Shown here: positions 1 to 11,700 of the stretch, one piece after another
Position numbering within the stretch: the first letter of the stretch is position 1
Layout: every line of letters begins with the position of its first letter
Origin: Diplodia intermedia
Taxonomy: Eukaryota; Ascomycota; Dothideomycetes; Botryosphaeriales; Botryosphaeriaceae
DNA length: 64,000 nucleotides
NCBI GenBank assembly: GCA_021495925.1
Contig: JAKEKT010000116.1
Coordinates: 1-64,000, forward strand
Direction of reading: 5' to 3'
Translations under genes and position numbers: made by a program
Notes under the pieces: generated by a model
What the model was told of the DNA's origin: nothing
What the model saw: the letters and a program-made list of their open reading frames with translations, nothing else
Databases searched by the model: none

Positions 1-224
1 AGTAAAACCACGAAAATTATCCTTCAAAAATGCGTATCCCCTAGTCAAACCCATGTACGGTATCGGAAGGGGCAAAGTCCACCTTCTCTTTGTGATTCAC
101 ATTGAACATTCCCCCCCCTTCTTCTTTTTTCCTCTTCTCCTTTTTTTTTCACTTCTCCCTTTTTTCCCTTCTTTCTCCTGTTCTTGCCTTTGGTAAGGTG
201 GCTGACTCGTTCCTTCCGTTACAG

Positions 225-376
225 GCAATATTTCCAGTCTCAAGCAGGTCAAGAAGGACATCACGGAGAGTCAGAAGGGCAACGAGTGCGGTATGGCGTT
301 TGAGGGCTGGGGAGAGTTCAAGGCTGGCGACACGATTCAGTGCTACGAGGAGAGGTTTGAGAAGAGGAGTTTGTAG
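225..376 (+). CDS. IFM1: Mitochondrial translation initiation factor IF-2, last exon (partial)
   Basis: This is the 3'-terminal exon of a gene that begins left of the window. After an acceptor AG at 223-224 the frame reads about 50 residues to a TAG at 374-376. It contains the motif NECGMAFEGW followed by GDTIQCYEE, the signature of the last beta-barrel domain (IF2 C2, which binds initiator fMet-tRNA) of bacterial and mitochondrial IF-2. In the family this GTPase places initiator tRNA on the small mitoribosomal subunit. The stretch upstream (about 110-222) is very pyrimidine-rich and has no matching coding frame, so I read it as the end of an intron. A GTAAGG at 193-198 could be a nested donor but would leave an exon I cannot support. 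The catalytic G domain lies outside the window. The family call is confident; upstream exon structure is unknown. Confidence 0.85.
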
Positions 377-1101
377 ACGGAAAAAAGGGGGGAGAAAAAG
401 TAATAGTGGATCGAAGATGGTGGTGACGGAGGGGGAGATGTTTGGAATGTTCTCGGCTCAACATATACCTATTTGGACCTTTGCGAAGTGGTGTCGATGT
501 TCAAGCGGGGCTCACATGTACTACATGGTCGGTGGATACACCCATTTAGAGGACGCATTGTGTGGGGGGAGGTCGTGCATAGATTTGTTTTTGCGCGGAG
601 CAATTTGGGCTTAGATGGCCTGCACATGTAGTAAGCCCTCATCTGATTCATGCAATCGCGTCTGGCTACTCGAATTGCTGATGCAGTACTGATGTTGCGC
701 TTCAAACCTTTGGGCGGCGGCTCTGCATGCCAGCGACTCGGGAATCAGCAAAGTAGTTGGTTACGAATGCAAAGTGGCGAACGGAAGCGTTTGGTTCTGA
801 CTGAACACTTAACCCGGAGAGTGGAAAACACAAGTGTTCCTGGCGCACTTCGCGATGAGTTGCAGCGATAGGATGGCGGCTTTGCCTTTTCAGCGATGGT
901 TTGATGGTGAGACATAAGAGCGAGTGAAACCCCAACCGTTTTGGGCCCTGAACGCCTGATACTACAGAAGACTTTCGCGACAATTCAGCCAGAAATGCAA
1001 AACACAGAACGCCCAACCCATGCCGAGTTTATATCGCTAGAATTACAACACGCGAACCGCATCTTTTTCTTTTGAGATCCCGATAAGTGTAAACAAATGA
1101 A
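377..1101. other. Intergenic region between the convergent ends of IF-2mt and GMH1
   Basis: About 725 bases hold the 3' flanks of two convergent genes. Short open frames exist on both strands, but none has a recognisable product, a plausible splice structure or sustained coding character. I see no RNA gene or repeat here. Confidence 0.6.
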
Positions 1102-2321
1102 TCACACGGACTTGCGCAACTTGGCCCCAGCCCATAACACGGGTGCCAGGTGCTTGGGTAGGTTGGCTCCAAACAGGCTAACGAACCAGAGGATGGAGAA
1201 AACGGCCACGGGGGTCAGGAGAAGTTCGGTGTGGTGAAGGAAAGGGAGGGCTGTACTATAATTAGTAACGAAGAAATCGGAGTTCAGCTCGAGGTGGAGA
1301 AATACCGTTGTAACCCAGGAAGGTGATGATGGTATAGTACCCAAAGGCGAGTAAGTACAACGAGTTACCAACAAGCGACGAAACCCAGAAGTCGCGCGCG
1401 ATGAGTGGCATGAGAAGGAACTGAATGACGTAAAGGAAGAACCACACCGGGAAGAACGCGCGGATCGAGACCTGCAGGGCTGTGGGTTAGTCTTTGGCGG
1501 ACTCTCTGGCCGAACTACGTGGCCACACTCACGTCAAAGCAGTATCCAAACTCGAGTTGCTCTCCGTCGCCCGGCTGCACGAAGAGTCCTTGTCTCCGCC
1601 GCCCGGGCAAGCCCGGCACGCCCGGACCCAGCAGCCTTCCAACCAAGAAGTACGCGGACGTCGCGACAGCGAGAGACAGTCCGATGAAGTGCACGAAGAC
1701 AAAGACCAGCATTATGCGTAGTGTTTTGCCAAAGCCGTCAGCGTACGCCAGACCCCAGGCGAGCGAGGTCAGGATCAGGAAGAAGGACAGCAGGTAGGTA
1801 AAGGCGGGGTCAGGCCGGTGCCAGGTGTTCTTCGTTTCTAGTGTGGCATGTCAATACAGGCGGCAGACGCCAGGCGGTCGGGGAATATTACGCTTCTACA
1901 TCGAATGTTAGCCAGCTGTCGGGCGCAAGCGCGTCGCAAGAGGCGCAGGTTGCCTTACGTGGTAGTATATGGAGCGGAACACCTTCTTAGGTGCTATTAT
2001 GAGGCTCATCATCTCCCAGACGGCGGTCTCGAAGTCCATCTGCGGGAACTTGAAGAGGCGCTTGAAGAAGCGCGGCATCTTCACGCCCTGGCGACGGTTG
2101 CTGGGCACGGTGCCGCCGAAGTTGGTCGAGGGCCCGCCATGGCGCGGCAGCGAGATTTGCGGGTTCATGGCGGCGGACAGGTCGACGGGACAGCCGCTGC
2201 GGCAGGTGGAGGTCTCGAGGAGGGCGTGTGCCTGGAGTGCCAGGTCGAGTTGGGGCGGCTGAGGAGTGGTTTGCGCGGAGCGTGGTTGAGGTGACGATCG
2301 GCGCCAAGGAACGGGCGTCAT
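1102..2321 (-). CDS. GMH1: Gmh1 / UNC-50 family Golgi membrane protein
   Basis: A four-exon minus-strand gene, exons near 1959-2321, 1533-1829, 1306-1471 and 1102-1250, giving about 324 residues. The conserved block opens with MPRFFKRLFKFPQMDFE and APKKVFRSIYYH. NTWHRPDPAFTYLL, a run of hydrophobic membrane segments and YNALPFLHHTELLL follow, all typical of UNC-50/Gmh1. Members are multi-pass Golgi inner-membrane proteins; yeast Gmh1 interacts with the Arf GEF Gea1. The N-terminal start is uncertain: ATG at 2321 is the longest choice, but an ATG at 2168 (MNPQISLP) also fits. The first intron is odd. The canonical acceptor that keeps frame (CGAAG at 1830-1834) removes Glu-Thr-Lys codons matching a K-x-T-K segment expected in homologues. 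The gene is divergent from RNA14, with about 290 bp between starts. Confidence 0.85.
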
Positions 2322-2613
2322 TGCGCAAGCTGGCGCGCTGCAAAGTCCAGCGCCCTCCGCTTCCGTCCGCCAAACTCTCCATCTCCAAGCAACAAAACCC
2401 GCCCAGCTGCAGCCACCCGCCCAAGGACAAAGGCTACGCGCACCCCCACCCTGCGCCCGGCCGTCTATCCTGCCCCAGCGCTGCCATCGCGTTTTTGCGC
2501 GTCCGACCCCAGCGCCGATCCCGCAACTGACTGTGCAGCTTTACAGCTGTCGCCGCCCCTCAGCTGCAGCTGCAGCTACTCGACCAGCTCGACAAAGCCT
2601 GCCCACCGTCGCC

Positions 2614-5600
2614 ATGGCGGACATGACCCCCGAGATGGCCTTTCTGCAGTCGCTGCAGTCTGATGCTGCCGCCGCCTTTGGCAATGGCAGCGAGCCGCAA
2701 CAGAGCGAAGAGCCCCAGCAGGACGACCCGCAGCAGGCTGCGCCCGCCGATGATGATGACGAGGATTACGACCCGTCCGCTCTGATGCCCGATACATCCG
2801 CATATGACCCTAGTTCCGCTCCCGCTCCAGCTGAGTCCGCTCAGCAAACGTCCACGCCGACGCCGTCGCAGCCCGCCTCGCAGGCCCCGTCGCGCACCGC
2901 ATCCGCCGTGCCCGACCAGAAGACCCAGGCCAAGCCGCCACGCACAATGGGTGGGTTTGTCGTAGATGACGAGGACGATGAGGACGAGTCCCCCGTCGCA
3001 AAAGCAGCTGGTGCTCAGGGAGTGAAGGTTTCTGCGCCGGGTTCTACGCATACGCCAGAGCGTTCTGTTTCTCAGACTCCAGTCAATGCACTTCCTTCAT
3101 CATCAAATGTACCAATACATAAAGCTGCACAAGATCAGGGTGTTTCAGGTGTTTCCAATGGCGCTCAAAGCGCACTTCCTCCTGCTGATTCCGCTGCGTC
3201 TGTCAATCCCCAGCCCCAGACCCATGCGGCTGTGCAGCCGACCTCCAAGGCGCGTCTGCCGCAGGACCGCATTGGAATTCTTGAAGACAGGATTCAGGAG
3301 GACCCACGCGGCGACTTGGACGCTTGGCTGAGCTTGATCAGCGAGTACAGGCGGCGTGACAAGCTCGAGGAGGCTCGTGCCGTATACGCCCGCTTCTTCA
3401 AGATTTTCCCCAACGCGGTAAGCTAGACCAGTCCGCTTTGTGGCCACTTTTCGAGCTGATACATGATTCCAGGCCGACCAATGGGTGGCGTACGCGAACA
3501 TGGAGTTGCAAGCTAACAACTTCTATGCCGTCGAGCGCATCTTCGAGCAATCCCTTCTCCAGGTGCCCCATGTTGAGCTGTGGTCTACTTACCTTACTTA
3601 CATCCGGAGACGCAACAACCTCACAGCAGATGCAACCGGTGCCGCTCGTCAAACCGTTTCCTTGGCCTACGACTTCGTCCTCCAGAACGTGGGCATGGAC
3701 AAAGACGCCGGCCAGCTTTGGCAAGACTACGTCGAGTTCATCGAATCCGGTCCCGGAAACGTTGGTGGAAGCACTTGGCAGGATCAGCAGAAGATGGACT
3801 TGTTGCGCAAGGCCTACCAAAAGGCCATCTGTGTCCCCACCGACGCAGTCACGGCACTCTGGAAACAGTACGATCGCTTTGAGATGGGATTGAACAAGGT
3901 CACTGTAAGCAACCCCGGACTGCGAATGTTTGTTGCCAGCCACTAACCCACATCTAAAGGGCCGCAAGTTCCTTCAGGAAAAGTCCCCTGCCTACATGAC
4001 TGCCCGTAGCTCCATTGTTGCATTGGAGAACATTACCAGGGACTTGAACAGGACGACCCTTGCGAAGCTGCCGCCTGCTCTTGGGTTTGATGGTGATCTC
4101 GAGTATGTGAAGCAAGTCGAGATTTGGAAGAAGTGGATTGCTTGGGAGAAGGAAGATCCATTGGTGCTGAAAGAGGAAGACTCCACTGCATTCAAGTCCC
4201 GTGTAATCTTCGTTTACAAGCAAGCACTGATGGCTCTCCGCTTCTGGCCCGAAATGTGGTACGATGCGGCTGAGTTCGCTTTCCAGAATGATCTGGAATC
4301 CGAAGGCAATGACCTCCTCGCCAAGGGCTGTGAGGCCAATCCGGAGAGCTGCTTGCTTGCTTTCAGGCGCGCTGATCGGATTGAAATAACGTCGGCAACC
4401 GAAGAGGGTGAAGATAGCGTCGTCCGCCGTGGCGAGCTCGTCCGCGAGCCATACCAGAAAACGCTGGATGCTCTTTACGCGTTGATCAACAAGACAAAAG
4501 CTCGCGAAACCGACATGGTCAACCGAATCAAGGAAATGTATGCGCAGCAATCTGACAACAACGAGGAAGAACAGGCCGATGACGACGACGACGACCAAGA
4601 GGACAACAGCGCTTCCAAGGCCAAGGAAGCTGCTCTCCAGGCTCAGGTTGAGGCGATACAGAAGGGCAATGCTGCACAAATCAAACTTCTCTCCCGGACA
4701 GTCTCCTTTGCGTGGATCGCGCTTATTAGAGCTATGCGCCGGATCCAGGGCAAGGGTAAGCCTGGTGAGAGGATTGGCGGCTTCCGCCAAGTGTTTGCAG
4801 ACGCTCGCAAGGCCGGTCGCATCACGAGTGATGTGTATGTTGCCAGTGCCCTGATCGAGCATCACTGCTACAACGACCCGGCTGCGACGAAGATCTTAGA
4901 ACGTGGCATGAAGCTGTTCCCTGAAGATGAGGAGTTCGCATTGGAGTACCTTAAGCACCTCATTGCTAAGAACGACATCACCAACGCAAGGGCAGTCTTC
5001 AAGACGACGGTCAGCAGGCTTGCGCAAAAGCCCGAGACTCTCTCCAAGGCCAAGCCTATTTATGCCTTTTTCCACGAGTATGAGTCGCACTACGGCGAGC
5101 TCAGCCAGATCCAGGAGCTCGAGAAGCGCATGTCAGAGCTTTTCCCAGAGGATGCTCAACTCTCTCACTTCTCTCGCCGCTATTCCAAGCCATCTTTCGA
5201 CCCTACCGCCATGCGCCCCATCATCTCACCTCTCACACAGGCGCGACCGAAGCCTCCACCGGGCATGGAGCAACCAGCACAAGTCGCGCAGCCGGCAGCG
5301 CCTGTTCCACAGCAACAGCCTCCCGCTCCTTCTGTGCCTCCCTCGGTGATCGACTCTCCCCGCCCTCCTCCCGTCCAAGCACGCGATTCACCCAAGCGCC
5401 CCTACGTCCCCGACGACTCTGACAATGATTCGGCCGTGCAACCGCGCAAGATTGCCCGCGGAGAGTCGCCGCTCAAGGGTGCCGCCGGTCGGCGCCTTGC
5501 TGCGCAGCAGGGCCGCAATCTCGGCCGCGACGGTGCTAACAGCACACAAGCAGGGGGCGCCGGGGGCCAGCCTACGCCTCTGCCCCGCGACCTCACCTTC

Positions 5601-5801
5601 ATCCTCAGTATTATCCCGTCGGCCCACACGTATAACTCTGTGCGGTTCATTCCCGAAAGGGTTGTTGATGTGCTGCGGAACGTGCAGCTGCCGCACACAT
5701 GGCCGCCGCAACATAGGATCGAGCCACTCCGTCAGATCCCTGGCGCCGGACACCCGATGGGTCAGATGCCGATGAACGGCCCCAACCCTTACTATCGCTA
5801 A
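2614..5801 (+). CDS. RNA14: mRNA 3'-end processing protein Rna14 (CstF-77)
   Basis: Three exons (2614-3417, 3473-3904, 3960-5801) join in frame to about 1025 residues. The N-terminus is long, acidic and Gln/Pro/Ser-rich. From roughly residue 225 come HAT (half-a-TPR) repeats, for example RGDLDAWLSLISEYRRRDKL and VELWSTYLTYIRRRNNL, continuing as the Suf-domain superhelix to about residue 780. A proline-rich linker leads to a short conserved tail (LPRDLTFILSIIPSAHTYNS), the monkeytail segment that binds Rna15/CstF-64. Rna14 scaffolds cleavage factor IA for pre-mRNA cleavage and polyadenylation in the nucleus. The start at 2614 (MADMTPEMAFLQSL) is preferred over an in-frame upstream codon at 2533 because conserved-looking sequence begins there and the context is GCCATGG. 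An acidic DDDDDD tract interrupts the HAT region near 4580. The length is close to other mould orthologues. Confidence 0.95.
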
Positions 5802-6342
5802 AGGCTGCACCATTGTCGTTCCAACCTCAAAGTCGGCCCACTTCGGATGGCAGTCAAATATGAAAGTACTCATACATGGGCGCAAGCTGAGTGAAGAATT
5901 TCAAACTTTGGAAAATTGAGACAGGATGGACAGCAACACGAGAGGTACCAGCAGTAGGGCCGCTTACGGCGATTTGATCAGGTACTCCATGGTGGGGTGC
6001 GGTAATACTGCACGCGCGGCCTCGGCTATACCTCTTTTGCATTATGTTTCATTCAGTCACCCTCTCCTTACCACATAGCGCGGGTTCTATCGGCGGCCAT
6101 TCAATCTGAAAAGCAGGATCTCTTCCTCTCGCTTCCTCTCCGTAAAGCTGAGTAATGATGGGAAGGGTTTGAGGAAGGGCGGGCTTATTCATAAGAGCAT
6201 GATGGCGTTTCTTCCAAATTTCCCCTCCTCATTTCGTAATTTGCGATGCGCTATGAGTCTTCGCGCGCTGATTTTCCTCTATCTGCGGCCAAACGCTGCA
6301 ATAACGCGGGCATGGGATATGTACAATAAGCAAAAGACTAAA

Positions 6343-6830
6343 TCAATGGCGTCTGGTTGAGAACTCTATGGGCCAAACGCCGCTGTCTGTGGTGATGTCC
6401 AGTGTCATGTGCCTGGTCGCTGCCGCAAATGTTTTCTCGATACCCGTGGACCTTCCCGCGGGCTGCTCTGTCACCTTGCGTTCGAACCTGACGGAATCTC
6501 TCATGGTGTTGTCGTCACTCATGTTTGTGCAGGAGTATAGATTTTCCAGGGTCACATTCCTGGTCAAGGATGGTATGGCGGGTAGACGCTTCGTCAGCGA
6601 CGTCTCTGCGTCAACAGCCTTTGCGTGCAGCTTCGATATGCGAGCTACGAGGCCATTGGGTTTGCACGGCGCCAAACAACAAACGATCAACCCGCTGTTG
6701 TTCTAGTGGTATAATCCATGAGTTCTAGGCGGTTCGCAAGCCCGTTCATCGCCACCACCATAGCACATTCTTGGAGAAATACCACAATCATGAAAGTCTT
6801 GACGTTAAGCTTCTTGGACCGAGCAGACAT
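6343..6830 (-). CDS. Possible two-exon hypothetical protein
   Basis: A tentative model. ATG at 6830 opens a 139-nt exon (6692-6830) with a basic N-terminus followed by a hydrophobic stretch (KTFMIVVFLQECAMVVAM), which could be a signal anchor. An intron of 47 nt (6645-6691, donor GTTGAT, acceptor CGTAG) restores frame to an open 302-nt exon ending at a TGA at 6343, giving about 146 residues. I recognise no domain. Support is only frame continuity across a plausible but weak intron and the hydrophobic start. The opposite strand also has a 112-codon open frame over the same place, so the region could equally be non-coding. It lies alone between RNA14 and the Argonaute gene. Confidence 0.25.
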
Positions 6831-8692
6831 AGTGCCAACAGAAAGCGTATCAATTCGACACAGTAGCTAAGCCCAGCTCAGCTTTTCCAATTCCAATGCA
6901 TTCCACCGGAGCAGGAGATGTGTGTGCATGTACATACATATGGAGGCCATACAACCAGGCCTGAATGAGCTGGTTCTTCTCAAAACACTTCTTGCCACTT
7001 TTCGGGTGCCTGGTCCCTCCTAACATAACCATCACAACCTCTAACCGACTTTTTGTGATGCCAGCCCCAGTCCTAGCTTTGTGTAACCTTTCCCATCACC
7101 TTCTTGGCATACCTCGCTTTACGCAAGTACCTTTGACCAATGTTCACGGTTCCATCAGTTTTGTGTCGACCAATCTTGTTATTTTTTTTCAAACCAGGCA
7201 CTTTCGCACGCGCCCAAAGTAATGCGAATTTGCAAGGGTTCCGGTCTGGTCGTGACAATTCGGACGTCGCGAGTCGGGATATGGGATGGGGGCGCTTGCG
7301 CTAATTCGCGGACGAATCGGGCGATGCCAGTCGGCGAACCGCCGCAGGAACAACGCGGTGCTTCGAAGAAAAACTGGCGGACTGTTGTAAGTCAGGGGTG
7401 ATTAGCGCATTCTCTTGAGCGCCACCGAGGTCGTAAAGACTAACGTACATTTCAATTCTGGAAAGACATAGGGTTGCGGCGTCGTAGGGCTGAATGTGGG
7501 GAGCGGGCGTGGGGAGACCGGGCTGGCGTCAAAGCTTGTCGAGACTTCAAAACCTCAACGTCGTCTTCTTGGTCGTCGTCGACGCAGCGGAAATCGGCGA
7601 CCCCCCTGTCTCCTGCTGCTCTTCATTGCTTTCTTGCTGTCGTTGCCGTTCGCACCGGCGCGTCCATGTGGTCCCTTCCTTGCAGGATGTCGTTGCAAAG
7701 GAATCGACGAGTTGCGCCACGCCGTAGATGAGGATGGCGCGCCCTCGGGCTGCGTACCGATTGCCCATTTCATCCAATGGCCGTGCACTCAAGCGAGCTG
7801 GAAATGCATGCGTCGGGCGGCGATGACTGGATAGCGGCTGGGTATGTCTTGGTGAAGCAGGACATGCACAACACCTGGCTGCGTGGATCCTGTACGTCCA
7901 TCTGGGCCGGAATATAGCCTAGAGATTGGCCGCACCGCGCGTCCGTCCGATCTTGAATCTGCTAGACGCGTCAATTGCGGGCGCCGGTCGCGCGGTCCTC
8001 ATGGCCCGGCAGCGCACCTGATGAGACCCGCGCCCCTTCCTCGTGAGCGTCCCGTGCCTGCAGCCATGAGCGCCTCGTGCCTTCCCACACTGTGCAGCGA
8101 TCAGCGGACCCCGTGGCGTCATCCAGATCGAGTGCCTACATATTCTCCTCTTCTGCGACCAACCAACCAACCTTCTTCCTCCACCAACCCTCTCCCTCAA
8201 GACCGCCCTCGCTTCTCCGCCTTTCTTGAGCAAGCTCCTCACACCGCGACAAGCAAGACAAGGTACGTTCCATTCCGCTAGCAGAGAGGTGCAACCCATG
8301 TCCGCTCGTCTGTGTTTGCAATCAAGCAACTCCATCGTCGTGTCACCCCGCGGCGACGCACTCGCCCGGCTGGCCATGTCACTGTGCCTCGGCTCGGTTT
8401 TGCAAGATGCTAGAGCCGGCTGGATGGATGGCGGCGGAGCTGCATTGCGTCGTCTGCATCGGGCTGTGCATCATCATTTGCATTTGCTGGTCATCATCAT
8501 CAGCCATCGCTGCTGCATCGGACTTCACTTCCTCACTTCGCGTTGCATAGCAACATCATCCTCCATCGCAACGCATCAGAAGCTAACATCGCCGCAACAG
8601 CCCTCACTCAACAGAAGCGCTTTCGACAACAGACACGCCCGCCCGCTCCCACACAAAAACGAACGTCACGAAGAACACTTCGCTCAGGTCAA
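6831..8692. other. Long upstream region of the Argonaute gene
   Basis: No convincing coding gene. From about 8130 the plus strand becomes rich in short pyrimidine tracts and CAACA/ATCA words typical of fungal 5' leaders, and a GTACGT donor lies at 8263-8268. With the intron candidate at 8693 this suggests a long, possibly spliced 5' untranslated leader for the Argonaute mRNA. RNA evidence is needed to confirm it. Confidence 0.4.
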
Positions 8693-8790
8693 GTGAGTAT
8701 TCGCCCTTGCTCTTCAGCTTGACGCGCATCATCAAGCTGGGGTATCACACCGCATCATTGAACCGTGTCGCTGATGCAGTCCTCTTGCAG
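8693..8790 (+). other. Candidate 5'UTR intron of the Argonaute gene
   Basis: A GTGAGT donor at 8693 and a TCTTGCAG acceptor ending at 8790 delimit 98 nt with a GCTGATG branch-like sequence at 8771. The acceptor lies nine bases before the ATG at 8800. Splicing would remove an in-frame upstream extension. Confidence 0.5.
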
Positions 8791-8799
8791 AAGTTCACA

Positions 8800-11700
8800 A
8801 TGGCTGGTGCCGGAAAGCGTCGTGCCAGGCTTGAGGCTGCCGCCTCGTCCTGCGGCGAGCCTTCGTCGTCGGATGGCAAGACGAGCCAGTCGCCTGGTGT
8901 TCAGCGCAACAGTCCTGAGCACTCGTCCGAGTCCCGTTCTTCTCCTCAGTCACTGCCTCGCTTCGATGGAAACGCCGACCCTCAGCGCCCTGGCGCCACC
9001 TTCGACATCACCGCCCGCAACGTGATGGACTCGCTCGGCATGGCTGCCTTCTTCGCCTCTCGCGGTGTAAGTCAACGTCCATTTCCCCTCATTCAATGCC
9101 TGTTGCTCCACGTCTCGTCCTTCGCAGCCCGTCTGCGCTGCTTGTGCCGTGCAGCCACATGCCGGTCCAAGTTCCCATCTTCACGCGGCCCAGTCACAAG
9201 GCTTGTGCATGAAGCTCCCACAACGCCCATGTGTCTTCCCAACAAGCTACGCGGTGCCGCATGGCGGTCCTTGCACTAGCCTTCATTCGCGTGATGGAGG
9301 TTGAGCTGCATGTAGTCCCAGCATTCGCAGCTTGGTGGTGATGGATAAAAGGCGATGTGGGCCTTCTTCCTCTTCCTCTTTCTTTCTTCATCCACAGCGA
9401 CAGCGACTGGTTGCAATCTATTGTCACTCCAATTGCACCAATTGCTCAAGCACAATCAACCTCCTTCTACGTCACCACCATCTCCTTCCCATTCGACTCT
9501 CAAGATGGCCGGCTTCAGGCATGCGGACGCCAGGACTAACGATGAGGCACAGCTTGCCGTGCCAAACTACATCCCGCCCCGCCCTGCCAAGCTCAACATG
9601 CAGGGCAAGGAGGTCCCCGTCAAGTTGAACACGTTCAACGTCGCCCAGATGCCTACCAATCCCGTCTACCAGTACGATGTAAGTACACCTCCCTCGTACA
9701 TGATCCCTCCAACAGCTGCTGACGATCCATTTTTCGCAGATCAACATCGGCTCTGGCACTGAGAAGCGGGGTCTGATCATGAACGTCTGGGAGTCCAAGA
9801 CCGTCAAGGCCAAGCTCGGCAACGGCTGGCTGTTTGATGGTAACAAGATCGCCTGGTCACTCAACAAGATGGACTCCACCAGCCTTGAGGTTGACCTTGA
9901 TGCTGAGCGCGGTCGCAATCCTCGTGAGGACCGCAAGGGCAAGAACAAGCACCGGTTCCACATGCGATGCACGAAGACTTTGCGCTTCGACCTGCTTGGT
10001 GCCTATCTTGCCGGCAAGACTGACTATGCCAACGAGATTACCGAGTGGGTTCATTTCCTGTCTTTGTGACGCTCATGAACCATACTGACAGGCTTTCACA
10101 GGGCCATCATCTTCTTGGATCACCTCATGCGCGAGACTCCCTCTGGAAAGTACACGCAGATCAAGAAGTCCTTCTTCGCCCGTGGTCATGCTCGTGTTAA
10201 CCTCACCGGTGCCGTCGAGGCCTTCAAGGGTGTTTTCTCGTCCATGAGGGTTGCCACCAATCCCGCCAACAAGCCTTGTCTGACCGTTACCGTTGACGTG
10301 GCCAACGGCACCTTCTTCCAGGACGCCCGGGTCCAGGAGGCCGTCTTGCAAATGTTGAACATCCCCAACCCTCAGGCGTTCAAGGGTGCGTACGCGAAGG
10401 CTCAGGACAACTGGGACAGGTCCATGTTGAAGACGAACCTCAAGCGCCTCAGCAAGGTCAGGGTCATCGTTGGCCACCGTGGTGTCGACAGGGAGACCGG
10501 CCAACTTCCGACCTACATGATCGACAAGGTCATGTCGCGTACCCCCCATCAGCACAAGATCGAGATTCGTGACGGTGAGAATCGCACCTGGATAACGGTC
10601 GCCGACTACTTCCGCCGCAAGTACGACATCACCGTCATCGACGGTCTGCCTCTGCTCAAGATGACCAAGAAGGACATCTACATGCCCATGGAGGTCTGCA
10701 AGATCATGCAGAACCAGAGGTACCCCTTCAAGCTTAACGAGAAGCAGACTGTGAGTAACTCCCTTGGTTCGATGTCACTGATCTGAAACTGATGCTTTTT
10801 CCAGAGCAACATGATCAAGTTCGCTGTCACGCCTCCGCAGGAGCGTTGGAAGAGCATCGACCACGGCCTCGACATGTTGAGCTGGACTTCCGATCCCGCC
10901 CTTGCACATTTCGGCCTCAAGATTGACCCCAAGCCCGTTGTCGTCAAGGCGCGGCAGCTCCAGCCGCCTCAGGTCACCTTCGGTGGTGCGGGCAACCAGG
11001 CTCACGTTGCACCCAACGAGGCTGGCAAGGGCCGCTGGATGTTGCTCGGCAAGAAGTTCCTGGGCAAGAACACGGTCCCGCTCAAGTCTTGGGGTGTCTG
11101 CGTCGTTCAGGGCCGTGGTGCTGTTGACCCTGAGTCTGCCAAGCGCTTCTTTGGCCGCTTTGTCGAGGTCTACAAGAAGCACGGTGGCGATGTCCAGAAC
11201 GCCAAGTTCCAGCTCATGCCCGGCACCCTCCAGCAGGGGTCCGAGATGGTTACGAACATATGGAACGCGACTGGTAATATGAACCAGTGCCGGCCGCAGC
11301 TCCTCTTCTTCGTGGTTCCCGACCGCAACTCTGAGACCTACAACCGCATCAAGAAGATTTGCGAGTGCCGCCTTGGTGTCGTTACCCAGTTCCTCCAGTC
11401 GGCGCACGTCATGAAGAACCAGGACCAGTACATCTCCAACGTCTGCATGAAGGTCAACGCCAAGCTTGGCGGCTTCACCTCCAGGGCTACCGGTGCTCTT
11501 ACCAAGATTGCTCCGAGCAACGCCAAGATCCCGACCATGGCTATTGGTGCCGACGTGTCCCACCCTGCGCCCGGTGCTCTCAAGGACGGCTCTACCGGCT
11601 CGTTCGCTGCCATCACCATGTCGTTGAACACGACGCTGACGCGCTATGCGGCTCAGTGCGATACCAACGGCTTCCGCGTCGAGATGATCTCCACTCCAAA

